A model generated the notes under the pieces. It ran no database searches and was not told the DNA's origin. It saw nothing but the letters and a program-made list of their open reading frames with translations. Shown piece by piece: positions 8,202-15,090 of a stretch of DNA of 17,371 nucleotides; position 1 is the stretch's first letter, and each line of letters begins with the position of its first letter. Origin of the DNA: CAZNLS01 sp964573895 (GTDB lineage: Bacteria; Acidobacteriota; Aminicenantia; UBA2199); NCBI GenBank assembly GCA_964573895.1, contig CAZNLS010000053.1, positions 1 through 17,371 on the forward strand. The letters run 5' to 3'. A program made the translations under genes and the position numbers.

Positions 8202-8723
8202 TTAACCCTCCCCTGTGCCTTCAAATCCGTTCAGGATACCGGCCCTTTTTTCATTAATCTTCATAATGCTATGGATATGATCACCGATAATTTTTACAGG
8301 ATCTTCTTCAGAATCTTTGTCAATAACACCCATGGTCATTGCCAACAGCTCTTCAGTCCGTTCAACGAGCAGCAATTCAACTTCATAGACCTCATCAAGG
8401 CGCTCTCTTTTTATCTTTACCAGGTCAAAGAATCCCGAATAACCCCTGTCGGCATATTTTACCGTACTAATGCAGCGATCAACTTCTTTTAAAAGATTAT
8501 CATATCCGTTCAGAAGAGATAGATCTCTCTTCCCGGAAATTTTTTTTATTAAATTATTTATATTCTCTTTTGCAGACTTAAGTTTTTTTACAATGAATTC
8601 CCGTTGAAGTTTATCGGCATCTCTTCTCAGCTCTCTGTCGAAGTATCCTTTGAATCCGGGAATTTTCCCAAGCATTTTTTCAAACCAGTTTCTATCTTTT
8701 TCTGCTTTTTCTCTGATATCCAT
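8202..8723 (-). CDS. Helical coiled-coil protein of unknown function, first gene of the SPFH operon
   Basis: This 173-residue, highly charged, cytosolic protein is almost entirely helical. Its most distinctive segment is KIPGFKGYFDRELRRDADK (20-38). After that come long heptad-like helices (39-65 and about 70-130) and a short acidic C-terminus. I know similar short proteins with a PGF+GYxxRExRRDADK segment next to SPFH genes in several bacteria, but no function I can name. Its position corresponds to that of the PspA homologue YdjF ahead of YdjGHI in Bacillus, although the sequence does not look like PspA. The start is ATG at 8723 with AGGGGTGA seven bases upstream, and a promoter sits immediately before it. 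It may be a cytosolic partner or regulator of the SPFH complex; this is inference. Confidence 0.8.
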   Translation of the reverse strand: MDIREKAEKDRNWFEKMLGKIPGFKGYFDRELRRDADKLQREFIVKKLKSAKENINNLIKKISGKRDLSLLNGYDNLLKEVDRCISTVKYADRGYSGFFDLVKIKRERLDEVYEVELLLVERTEELLAMTMGVIDKDSEEDPVKIIGDHIHSIMKINEKRAGILNGFEGTGEG

Positions 8724-8742
8724 TTTTTCACCCCTGGCTTAT

Positions 8743-8771
8743 ATTATATTTAATCGGGGGAAAAAGTTCAA
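8743..8771 (-). promoter_or_regulatory. Predicted sigma70-type promoter of the SPFH-glpK-PAP2 operon
   Basis: On the minus strand, TTGAAC (8771-8766), a spacer of exactly 17 bases, and a perfect TATAAT (8748-8743) lie just upstream of the coiled-coil gene. The start point would be near 8736, giving a leader of about 13 bases that already holds the AGGGGTGA ribosome binding site. It is the only strong promoter found for the nine genes down to 409. Confidence 0.7.
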
Positions 8772-8800
8772 ACATTCTAAATTCATTTCAAATCGAAGTG

Positions 8801-8829
8801 TTGAGGAAGACTGGTATTAGTGATAAAAT
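8801..8829 (+). promoter_or_regulatory. Candidate promoter of the class V aminotransferase gene
   Basis: TTGAGG (8801-8806), 17 bases, and TAAAAT (8824-8829) precede the ATG at 8836. The predicted start point falls almost on the ATG and no Shine-Dalgarno sequence lies between, so a leaderless message is possible. The -10 match is imperfect. Confidence 0.4.
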
Positions 8830-8835
8830 TTCTCC

Positions 8836-10302
8836 ATGACTCAGCTCGAAAAGTATTTTAGTAAATTCAGGAAAAATATAATCGGGATTGATTCCTCTTA
8901 TCAGACACCATACGGAAAAATGAAGGTAGTTTATGCCGACTGGATTGCAAGCGGCAGGCTTTACGGACCAATCGAGGATAAGATAAAAAACGAGTTTGGC
9001 CCATTCGTTGCAAACACTCACACTGAAACAAGTGAAACCGGTACGCTGATGACCCGTTCATATCACTATGCACACTCAATAATTAAAGAGCATGTAAATG
9101 CAGGTCCCGATGATGTAATAATTACTCCCTGCGCGGGAATGACCGGAGCGATTGGAAAGTTCCAGCGAATACTGGGTTTAAAAAAACCTCCCCGAATCAA
9201 CGGATGTAATGTTGAGTGTGTGAAAGACCGACCTGTTGTTTTTGTCACTCATATGGAACACCATTCAAACCAGACATCATGGTATGAAACAATTGCCGAT
9301 GTTGTTGTACTTAAACCCGGGAAAGATTTGCTTGTGGATCCCGATGAACTCAGAAAAGAGATAAAAAAATATTCTGATAGAAATTTCAAGATCGGATCTT
9401 TTTCGGCATGCTCAAACATTACCGGAATAAAACCCCCTCTTAGAGAACTATCCCGGATTATGCATGAAAACGGAGGGTTGTGTTTTGCTGACTTTGCGGC
9501 TTCCGCACCTTATACCGATATTAACATGCACCCCGAAAATCCGATGGAGAAACTCGACGCAATTTTCTTTTCACCGCATAAATTTCTCGGGGGACCGGGA
9601 TCTTCAGGTGTCTTGATTTTTGATAAATCCCTTTACAACAACCGGGCCCCGGACAACCCCGGGGGTGGAACAGTAGACTGGACAAATCCCTGGGGCGAAT
9701 ATAAATATGTTGATGACATTGAATTGAGAGAAGATGGTGGAACACCCGGATTTATACAGGCGTTCAGAGCTGCTCTCTCAATAAAACTTAAGGAAAAGAT
9801 GGAAATCAGCAAGATTGAAGCAAGAGAGAAAGAGCTTGTTGATAAAGCCTTTTCATTACTCCTGGAAGTCCCCGGAATGGAGATCCTCGCAAATGAACAC
9901 AGGAAAAGGCTTGGAGCAATCTCATTCTATATTCCGGGAATTCACTTCAACCTTGTCGTAAAAATCCTTAGTGACAGGTTCGGAGTTCAGGTAAGAGGGG
10001 GTTGCTCTTGTGCCGGCACATACGGTCATTTTCTGCTTCATGTATCCAGAAATGAATCAAAACATATAACCGAAATGATAAACAGGGGGGATTTCTCGGA
10101 GAAGCCCGGTTTTGTCAGATTATCCCTCCACCCTACAATGACAGACAGCGAGCTTGAATATATTGTTGATGCACTAAAAGAGATAGTGAAGAATATAACA
10201 ATATGGATGAGTGATTATAAATATACTTCCAATACAAATGAATTTTCATTAAAAAAACAGCAGGCTGGTAGTGAGAGATATAAATCATGGTTCGAGCTGT
10301 AA
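8836..10302 (+). CDS. Class V aminotransferase-fold PLP enzyme, cysteine desulfurase-like
   Basis: This 488-residue fold-type I PLP enzyme is related to NifS/SufS-type cysteine desulfurases and selenocysteine lyases. Visible are the substrate-loop THTETS (61-66), THMEHHSNQTSW (138-149), the PLP-ring region ADFAASAPY (218-226), SPHKF with the Schiff-base Lys249, GGGTVDW (277-282), and a cysteine-bearing loop RGGCSCAGTYGH (388-399) containing Cys390 and Cys392. The length exceeds the roughly 400 residues of SufS/IscS, with an N-terminal extension (FRKNIIG...YADWIASGRLYGP) and a longer C-terminal end. This marks a distinct subfamily whose substrate is not established. No iron-sulfur scaffold gene (sufU/iscU) is adjacent. 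It stands alone, divergent from the SPFH operon. ATG 8836 fits the family N-terminus but lacks a ribosome binding site. Confidence 0.87.
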   Translation: MTQLEKYFSKFRKNIIGIDSSYQTPYGKMKVVYADWIASGRLYGPIEDKIKNEFGPFVANTHTETSETGTLMTRSYHYAHSIIKEHVNAGPDDVIITPCAGMTGAIGKFQRILGLKKPPRINGCNVECVKDRPVVFVTHMEHHSNQTSWYETIADVVVLKPGKDLLVDPDELRKEIKKYSDRNFKIGSFSACSNITGIKPPLRELSRIMHENGGLCFADFAASAPYTDINMHPENPMEKLDAIFFSPHKFLGGPGSSGVLIFDKSLYNNRAPDNPGGGTVDWTNPWGEYKYVDDIELREDGGTPGFIQAFRAALSIKLKEKMEISKIEAREKELVDKAFSLLLEVPGMEILANEHRKRLGAISFYIPGIHFNLVVKILSDRFGVQVRGGCSCAGTYGHFLLHVSRNESKHITEMINRGDFSEKPGFVRLSLHPTMTDSELEYIVDALKEIVKNITIWMSDYKYTSNTNEFSLKKQQAGSERYKSWFEL

Positions 10303-10315
10303 TCATTGTGTCCTG

Positions 10316-10342
10316 ATGGTAGCAATTTTGAAGCCATTTTTT
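10316..10342 (+). terminator. Possible weak intrinsic terminator after the PLP-enzyme gene
   Basis: ATGGT pairs with GCCAT across a 12-base loop and is followed directly by six Ts (10337-10342). The stem is short (five pairs, one a G-U), so termination efficiency is doubtful. The position, just after the stop and before the rplM promoter, is right. Confidence 0.35.
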
Positions 10343-10352
10343 GACCTGAATC

Positions 10353-10379
10353 TTGACAAAACCGGAAAAATAGTATAAA
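10353..10379 (+). promoter_or_regulatory. Candidate promoter of the rplM-frr translation operon
   Basis: A perfect TTGACA (10353-10358) is followed by TATAAA (10374-10379). The spacing is 15 bases, shorter than the usual 17, so the -10 may be used one or two bases downstream in the A-rich stretch. The predicted start point is around 10386, ahead of the AGAGG ribosome binding site of rplM. Confidence 0.6.
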
Positions 10380-10402
10380 AATAACCATTAAAGAGGTAAA
10401 AG

Positions 10403-10849
10403 ATGACTTTGAACCAGAAGAACAAGACTTTTATATACAAAAAAAGTCCTGAAGAAAGAAAATGGTGGCTTGTGGATGCTGACGGGCAGGTGTTGGGCAG
10501 GCTCGCAACACGGATTGCACTTGTCCTGAGAGGAAAAGATAAACCGGGTTATACACCGTTCTTTGACAACGGAGATTTTGTTGTCGTCATAAATGCCGAA
10601 AAGATTAAACTGACGGGAAATAAGGAAGATCAGAAAAAATATTTCCGCCATTCGGGTTTTATGGGAGGAATAAAAGAGATCAGTTACAGTAAAATGATGG
10701 ACTCTCACCCTGAGAGAATAATTAAGTCTGCTGTCAGGGGAATGCTTCCCAAGAACAGACTCAACAGAAAATTACTAAAAAAACTTAAAATATATGCCGG
10801 CAGTAATCATAAACACAAAGCTCAGAAGCCGGAAATTTTAAGTATTTAA
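10403..10849 (+). CDS. rplM: 50S ribosomal protein L13
   Basis: The 148-residue protein carries the L13 family pattern throughout: WWLVDADGQVLGRLATRIA near 21-39, GKDKPGYTPFFDNGDFVVV near 44-62, NAEKIKLTGNK and the HSGFMGGIK segment, then AVRGMLPKNRLNR. L13 binds 23S rRNA early in 50S assembly. The length is close to the E. coli protein plus a few N-terminal residues. It starts at ATG 10403 with AGAGG about seven bases upstream. It is the first gene of the rplM-rpsI-rpsB-tsf-pyrH-frr series. Confidence 0.98.
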   Translation: MTLNQKNKTFIYKKSPEERKWWLVDADGQVLGRLATRIALVLRGKDKPGYTPFFDNGDFVVVINAEKIKLTGNKEDQKKYFRHSGFMGGIKEISYSKMMDSHPERIIKSAVRGMLPKNRLNRKLLKKLKIYAGSNHKHKAQKPEILSI

Positions 10850-10859
10850 GGAGGAAGTT

Positions 10860-11264
10860 TTGAGTATAGTACAATATTACGGTACCGGAAGGCGGAAAAC
10901 GAGTGTTGCCAGAGTTTACCTCAGACCAGGAAAGGGTGATATCAAACTGATTGTAAATAAAAGAAAAAGAGTTTTTGATGAATATTTCCCGCAAAAAATA
11001 CACAAAATGGCAATTTTTAAGCCACTGTCAATAACAAGTACAGCGGATAATTTTGATCTATATTTTAATATCAACGGAGGAGGAGTATCTGCCCAGGCAG
11101 ATGCAATTAAACTCGGCGTCTCAAGAGCTCTGCTCGACTTCAATCCTGAACTCAGGCCTTTGTTGAAGAAAAATGGATTATTAACAAGAGATGCAAGAGA
11201 AAAAGAGAGAAAGAAGTATGGACTTCTCAAAGCCCGCAAGGCTTCTCAGTATCACAAGAGGTAG
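10860..11264 (+). CDS. rpsI: 30S ribosomal protein S9
   Basis: The 134-residue S9 shows YYGTGRRKTSVARVYLRPG at the N-terminus, the GGGVSAQADAIKLGVSRAL core, LLTRDAREKERKKYGLLKAR, and the conserved C-terminal KR that reaches the tRNA anticodon region in the 30S P site. The start codon is TTG at 10860, preceded by AAGGAGGAAG which overlaps the rplM stop. No in-frame ATG would preserve the GTGRRK region, so the TTG start is well supported. The stop TAG overlaps the GGAGG ribosome binding site of rpsB. Confidence 0.97.
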   Translation: MSIVQYYGTGRRKTSVARVYLRPGKGDIKLIVNKRKRVFDEYFPQKIHKMAIFKPLSITSTADNFDLYFNINGGGVSAQADAIKLGVSRALLDFNPELRPLLKKNGLLTRDAREKERKKYGLLKARKASQYHKR

Positions 11265-11272
11265 GAGGAAAG

Positions 11273-12112
11273 ATGATATCGGTTAATATCAGAGAAATGC
11301 TGGAAGCCGGGGTACATTTCGGACACCAGGTTAGAAAATGGAATCCGAAAATGAAGCCCTATATTTACGGAAAGAAAAACGGAATTTATATAATTGATCT
11401 TCAGACATCTATTGAACTTTTCAGGAGTGCGATTGATTTTGTTACACAGAGAGTTGCAGAAGGTGAAGAAGCTCTCATAGTTGGAACTAAGAAACAGGCA
11501 CAGACTATTGTCGCGGAAATTGCTGAAGAGTCAGGACTTCACTATGTTAACAAAAGGTGGCTGGGCGGACTTTTGACAAACTTTTCAGTTATAAGAAAAA
11601 GCGTTGAAAAACTGCTTGATCTCGATGAAATGAAGAGAGACGGAAGATGGGAAGTCAAGTCTAAAAAAGAGCAATCCAAACTTGACAAGATCTATAAAAA
11701 GCTTTACAAAAACCTTTGGGGAATCAGAAGCCTTGACAGGCTGCCCGGAGTTCTTATCATTATTGACTCTAATTTTGAAGACATAGCTGTTTTTGAGGGA
11801 AAGAAGCTTGAAATCCCTATTGTTGGAATTGTTGATACAAATGCAGACCCGGAAGGCATTACCTACCCTGTGCCTGGAAATGATGATGCAATAAGGTCAA
11901 TAAAACTTTTTGTATCTAAATTCGGCGAAGCCGTGAAAGAGGGACTTGAACAACGCCTCTCAAATTCACTGGAACGTGAAAAAGAGGAATCGGAGTTGGA
12001 TTCGGAATCAGATGAAGAAAATATCGAAACAGCTGCGGTTCAGGACGAAGAAAAAAATGACAATGTACAGGATGAACCTGTAGAAGAAACTGACGAGGCA
12101 GGGGAGAAATAG
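11273..12112 (+). CDS. rpsB: 30S ribosomal protein S2 with acidic C-terminal extension
   Basis: The 279-residue S2 shows LEAGVHFGHQVRKWNPKMKP (10-29), KNGIYIIDLQTS (35-46), the KRWLGGLLTNF segment (94-104), and the VDTNADPEGITYPVPGNDDA region (188-206). The S2 fold ends near residue 225. The last 49 residues are an extension in which 22 residues are Asp or Glu and only four are Lys or Arg, predicted to be disordered. Acidic S2 tails are known in some bacteria, and I recall Leptospira among them. It starts at ATG 11273 with GGAGGAAAG directly upstream. It is followed after two bases by tsf, the classical S2-EF-Ts pairing. Confidence 0.98.
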   Translation: MISVNIREMLEAGVHFGHQVRKWNPKMKPYIYGKKNGIYIIDLQTSIELFRSAIDFVTQRVAEGEEALIVGTKKQAQTIVAEIAEESGLHYVNKRWLGGLLTNFSVIRKSVEKLLDLDEMKRDGRWEVKSKKEQSKLDKIYKKLYKNLWGIRSLDRLPGVLIIIDSNFEDIAVFEGKKLEIPIVGIVDTNADPEGITYPVPGNDDAIRSIKLFVSKFGEAVKEGLEQRLSNSLEREKEESELDSESDEENIETAAVQDEEKNDNVQDEPVEETDEAGEK

Positions 12113-12114
12113 AT

Positions 12115-12714
12115 ATGTCGATTGAAATGAGCAGCGTGAGAAAACTGAGAGAACAGACCGGGATCGGTATTCTGGAGTGCAAGAAAGCACTTGAAGAAGC
12201 TTCCGGAGATTTTGATAAAGCAGTAGAAATTTTAAGAAAAAAGGGATATGAGAAGGCCAAATCAAAATCATCGAGAGCGACAAACCAGGGCGTAATCGGC
12301 TCCTATATTCATAATAACTCAAAGATCGGAGTAATTGTTGAGATAGGCTGTGAGACTGATTTTGTTGCGAAAAACGAAGATTTTCAGCAATTTGTGAAAG
12401 ATGTTGCCATGCAGATAGCAGCCATGAGTCCAACATATATTTCCGAGAATGATGTTCCGGAAGAAGTCATTGAGAAAGAGAAGGAGATTTATGCCGAGCA
12501 GCTGAAAAAAAGCGGAAAACCGGAAAATATAATTGAAAATATTATTAAAGGGAAACTAAAAAAATTCTATTCGGAAGCCTGTCTGCTCAATCAAGCATTT
12601 TTTAAAGATGATAAGAACACAATTAATGACCTGCTGACGGAAAAAATCCACAAGATCGGAGAAAACATAGTAATCAAAAGATTTGTCCGCTATCAGGTTG
12701 GCGAAGATATCTAA
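12115..12714 (+). CDS. tsf: Elongation factor Ts, short form
   Basis: EF-Ts exchanges GDP for GTP on EF-Tu. The N-terminal UBA-like domain reads VRKLREQTGIGILECKKAL with the following EASGDFDKAVEILRKKG. The core contains the GCETDFVAKNEDF motif (about 79-91), whose TDF residues contact the EF-Tu nucleotide site. Then a helical hairpin and the YSEACLLNQAFFKD segment follow. At 199 residues it is the short type, as in Thermus, rather than the roughly 280-residue E. coli type with a duplicated core. The start is ATG 12115 after the rpsB stop, with GGGGAG about ten bases upstream inside rpsB. A second ATG at residue 5 is possible. Confidence 0.97.
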   Translation: MSIEMSSVRKLREQTGIGILECKKALEEASGDFDKAVEILRKKGYEKAKSKSSRATNQGVIGSYIHNNSKIGVIVEIGCETDFVAKNEDFQQFVKDVAMQIAAMSPTYISENDVPEEVIEKEKEIYAEQLKKSGKPENIIENIIKGKLKKFYSEACLLNQAFFKDDKNTINDLLTEKIHKIGENIVIKRFVRYQVGEDI

Positions 12715-12715
12715 A

Positions 12716-13432
12716 ATGGATGAGCTTCCCCAATATAGAAGAATTGTACTCAAATTAAGCGGGGAAGCACTAAGAGGTGATGGATCATTCGGTATTTCTA
12801 ATGATACTATCAATTCTATCGCCGATCAGATAAAAAAAATTCACTCTCTGGGCACAGAAATTGCAATAGTTACCGGTGGAGGTAATTTTTTTAGAGGTGT
12901 GAGGGGAAATAACCTTGAGATCGGTCGGACCTCTGCCGATTATATGGGAATGCTCGCAACAATAATCAACGGAATCGCACTTCAGGATATTCTTGAATCA
13001 AAAGGATTGTTTACCAGGCTTATTTCCGCTCTCGAAATAAAATCAATTGCAGAACCCTTTATTGGAAGAAGGGTCATAAGACACCTGGAAAAAAAGAGGA
13101 TAGTAATTTTTTCTGCAGGAACCGGGAGCCCCTACTTTTCAACCGATACAGCTGCAGCTTTAAGGGCAATCGAAATAAAGGCCGATATTCTTCTTAAGGC
13201 AACTCTTGTTGACGGAGTTTTTTCAGATGACCCGAAAAAGGTCAGTGATGCAGTCAAATATGACAAAATATCATATTCCGAGGTACTTTCAAAGGAATTG
13301 AAAGTCCTTGACAGCACAGCAGTCAGCCTCTGTAAAGAGAACGGATTGAAGATAAAAATATTTAATATAAATAAGGATGAAAATATCTTCAATGCAGTGA
13401 TAAACAGAGATATTGGCACATTAATAAGTTAA
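12716..13432 (+). CDS. pyrH: UMP kinase
   Basis: This amino-acid-kinase-fold enzyme phosphorylates UMP to UDP with ATP. The visible motifs are VLKLSGEALRG (7-17), GGGNFFRGVRG, SADYMGMLATIINGIALQD, GTGSPYFSTDTAAALRA and DGVFSDDPKK. The ATG at 12716 lies one base after the tsf stop and gives 238 residues, the usual length. The frame is also open upstream to a TTG at 12683 inside tsf, which would add eleven residues not expected in the family. The ribosome binding site is weak, so translation is probably coupled to tsf. tsf-pyrH-frr is a widely conserved order. Confidence 0.97.
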   Translation: MDELPQYRRIVLKLSGEALRGDGSFGISNDTINSIADQIKKIHSLGTEIAIVTGGGNFFRGVRGNNLEIGRTSADYMGMLATIINGIALQDILESKGLFTRLISALEIKSIAEPFIGRRVIRHLEKKRIVIFSAGTGSPYFSTDTAAALRAIEIKADILLKATLVDGVFSDDPKKVSDAVKYDKISYSEVLSKELKVLDSTAVSLCKENGLKIKIFNINKDENIFNAVINRDIGTLIS

Positions 13433-13447
13433 AAAAGGGAGCCGAAG

Positions 13448-14005
13448 ATGATGAAAGAGATCATTGATGATGCAAATTCGCAATTTAGTAATGTTAAAGA
13501 AGAGTATTTAAAGCAAATTTCAAAATTCAGAACCGGAAGGGCATCAATAACCGTTCTGGACGGGATAAATGTGGACTATTATGGAACTCCAACACCCATA
13601 AATCAGTTGGCGACCCTCTCCGTCCCGGAATCAAACCTGATTATGATCCAGCCCTGGGATTCAAATATAATAAATGATATCGATAAAGCAATAAGAAATT
13701 CAAATGTTGATCTGAATCCAATTTCAGACGGGAAAGTAATAAAGCTCCCGATACCTCCTTTAGATGAGCAGCGGAGGATGGACATTGTAAAAACCCTGAA
13801 AAAATATAGTGAAGAGCGAAAGACACAGATGAGAAATATCAGAAGAGACTTCAGGGACAAGATTAAAAAGATGAAAGACGATAAAGAGATCTCCGAAGAT
13901 GAAGAAAAAAAGTTCTATGATCAGTTTCAAAAAATAGTCGATGAAAATATCAGTGAACTCGAAACGCTAACTAATGCGAAAGAGAAACACATTCTGGAAG
14001 ATTAG
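13448..14005 (+). CDS. frr: Ribosome recycling factor
   Basis: RRF splits post-termination ribosomes together with EF-G. The 185-residue protein has the expected length and motifs: FRTGRASITVLDGINVDYYG, TPINQLATLSVPESNLIMIQPWD, the PISDGKVIKLPIPPLDEQRR segment (the usual acidic residue before RR is Gln), and the long C-terminal helix rich in Lys and Glu. It starts at ATG 13448 with GGGAG nine bases upstream; an adjacent second ATG could also serve. It is the last gene of the translation operon. The usual followers uppS and cdsA are absent. Instead thiE points toward it from the minus strand 16 bases away. Confidence 0.98.
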   Translation: MMKEIIDDANSQFSNVKEEYLKQISKFRTGRASITVLDGINVDYYGTPTPINQLATLSVPESNLIMIQPWDSNIINDIDKAIRNSNVDLNPISDGKVIKLPIPPLDEQRRMDIVKTLKKYSEERKTQMRNIRRDFRDKIKKMKDDKEISEDEEKKFYDQFQKIVDENISELETLTNAKEKHILED

Positions 14006-14021
14006 ATACTGCTGCAAAGCT

Positions 14022-14639
14022 TTACATATCCTGCAATATTTTATTTGTTTTTTTTACCTTATCAAAAGTATCTTTTCTAAATTCACGAACCATTGCCAGA
14101 TTCTTAAATCCGATCTTTTTCAGGACCCCGATATTATCAAAATTTATTCCTCCGATCCCGACAACAGGTATTTTTACTCTTTTTAAAACCTCTCTTCCTG
14201 TCCCGATGCCAATGGGAATGTAACTCTCTTTTGTCGGTGTTTTGAACAGGGGGCCGATTCCTATATAGTCAGCACCATCTTTTTCTGCAGCAACTGCCTG
14301 TTCGATCGAATGAGTCGATTTTCCAATAATAAAATTTTCGGGAACAATTGATCTGGCATCAGGGATTGACAGGTCATCCTGTCCCAGGTGGACTCCATCT
14401 GCTTCTGAAATAAGGGCAACAGAAATGTTGTCATTAACAATGAAAATTGTACTGCTCTCTTTACACATCCCGGATATCTCTTTTGCAATTTTTAATAGTT
14501 CGGATTGAGAAGAAGTTTTATCCCTGTATTGAATAATCTTTGCACCCGCTCTGCAGGCTTTTCCAGCAATCACTAAATGATCCCCGCTTGTTATTACATA
14601 GGCTCCGAAATTACTTAAATTCATCCTTTTTTTATTCAT
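14022..14639 (-). CDS. thiE: Thiamine-phosphate synthase
   Basis: ThiE joins HMP pyrophosphate and thiazole phosphate to give thiamine phosphate. The 205-residue TIM barrel shows IIQYRDK (35-41), FIVNDN (66-71), DGVHLGQDD (81-89), IGKSTHS (105-111), the ADYIGIGPLFKTPTK loop (123-137) and VVGIGGI (159-165). The last phosphate-binding segment, usually GADGVAVVSAI, is KKIGFKNLAMVREFRKD here, a noticeable departure. No other thi gene is in the window. It begins five bases after the NUDIX stop, so the two are probably co-transcribed. The start is ATG 14639, with ATG 14624 as an alternative; neither has a good ribosome binding site. Confidence 0.92.
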   Translation of the reverse strand: MNKKRMNLSNFGAYVITSGDHLVIAGKACRAGAKIIQYRDKTSSQSELLKIAKEISGMCKESSTIFIVNDNISVALISEADGVHLGQDDLSIPDARSIVPENFIIGKSTHSIEQAVAAEKDGADYIGIGPLFKTPTKESYIPIGIGTGREVLKRVKIPVVGIGGINFDNIGVLKKIGFKNLAMVREFRKDTFDKVKKTNKILQDM

Positions 14640-14644
14640 TATTT

Positions 14645-15090
14645 TTAAAAATGATCAATAATGATCCTGTGACTCTCAAATGCAATTTCGGGAAATTCGG
14701 CAAGAGAAAAAAATTTAGCTTCAGAAGAGTCATCACCTGCGGCTAATTTTCCTCCTAAAACTTCAACCAGATATCCCATAACAATTACTGAACTGTAGAA
14801 TGGGCTTTCACTCCTTACATTTTTCGCATCCGATAAAATCCTGCCGGATAGTCCGGTCTCTTCTTTAAGCTCCCTGAGACAACCCTCCTCCGCTGATTCA
14901 TCTATTTCCACAAAGCCGCCCGGCAGACACCATTTACCCGCCTGAGGTTCAACACTCCTTTTAACCAACAGTACTCTCTGTGCATCATCCCGGCATACTG
15001 CAGCTGTTGCAGGGACAGGATTCTCATAAACCGCACTTTTACAACTGCTGCAGTATTTTCTGATTCTTCCGTCTATATCTTCTTCAACCA
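14645..15090 (-). CDS. NUDIX hydrolase with N-terminal zinc ribbon (5' end lost in assembly gap)
   Basis: The frame enters from the N run and ends at TAA 14645-14647. The first visible residues VEEDIDGRIRKYCSSCKSAV are the second half of the zinc ribbon commonly found on NudC/NADH-pyrophosphatase-like NUDIX proteins; the first CxxC is presumably in the gap. The NUDIX box is perfect: GGFVEIDE, seven residues, REL-KEE-TGL. It is preceded by VLLVKRSVEPQAGKWCLPGGF. Such enzymes hydrolyse nucleoside diphosphates linked to another group. The substrate is not predictable. Coupling to thiE leaves open a role in thiamine pyrimidine or cofactor clean-up, as for some NUDIX enzymes, but this is speculation. 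Internal TTG 14968 would cut the fold and is not the start. Confidence 0.88.

Noticed and set aside
12008..12436. Minus-strand frame across the rpsB tail and tsf
   Set aside because: Antisense to two certain genes. The Ser/Leu/Phe-rich composition is what the acidic tail and tsf give in reverse.
12683..12715. Longer UMP kinase starting with TTG inside tsf
   Set aside because: It adds eleven residues not typical of PyrH. ATG 12716 immediately after the tsf stop gives the usual length.
14000..14045. Bidirectional terminator between frr and thiE
   Set aside because: Only a small AAAGCTTT palindrome is present, with no stable stem followed by a T-run on either strand.
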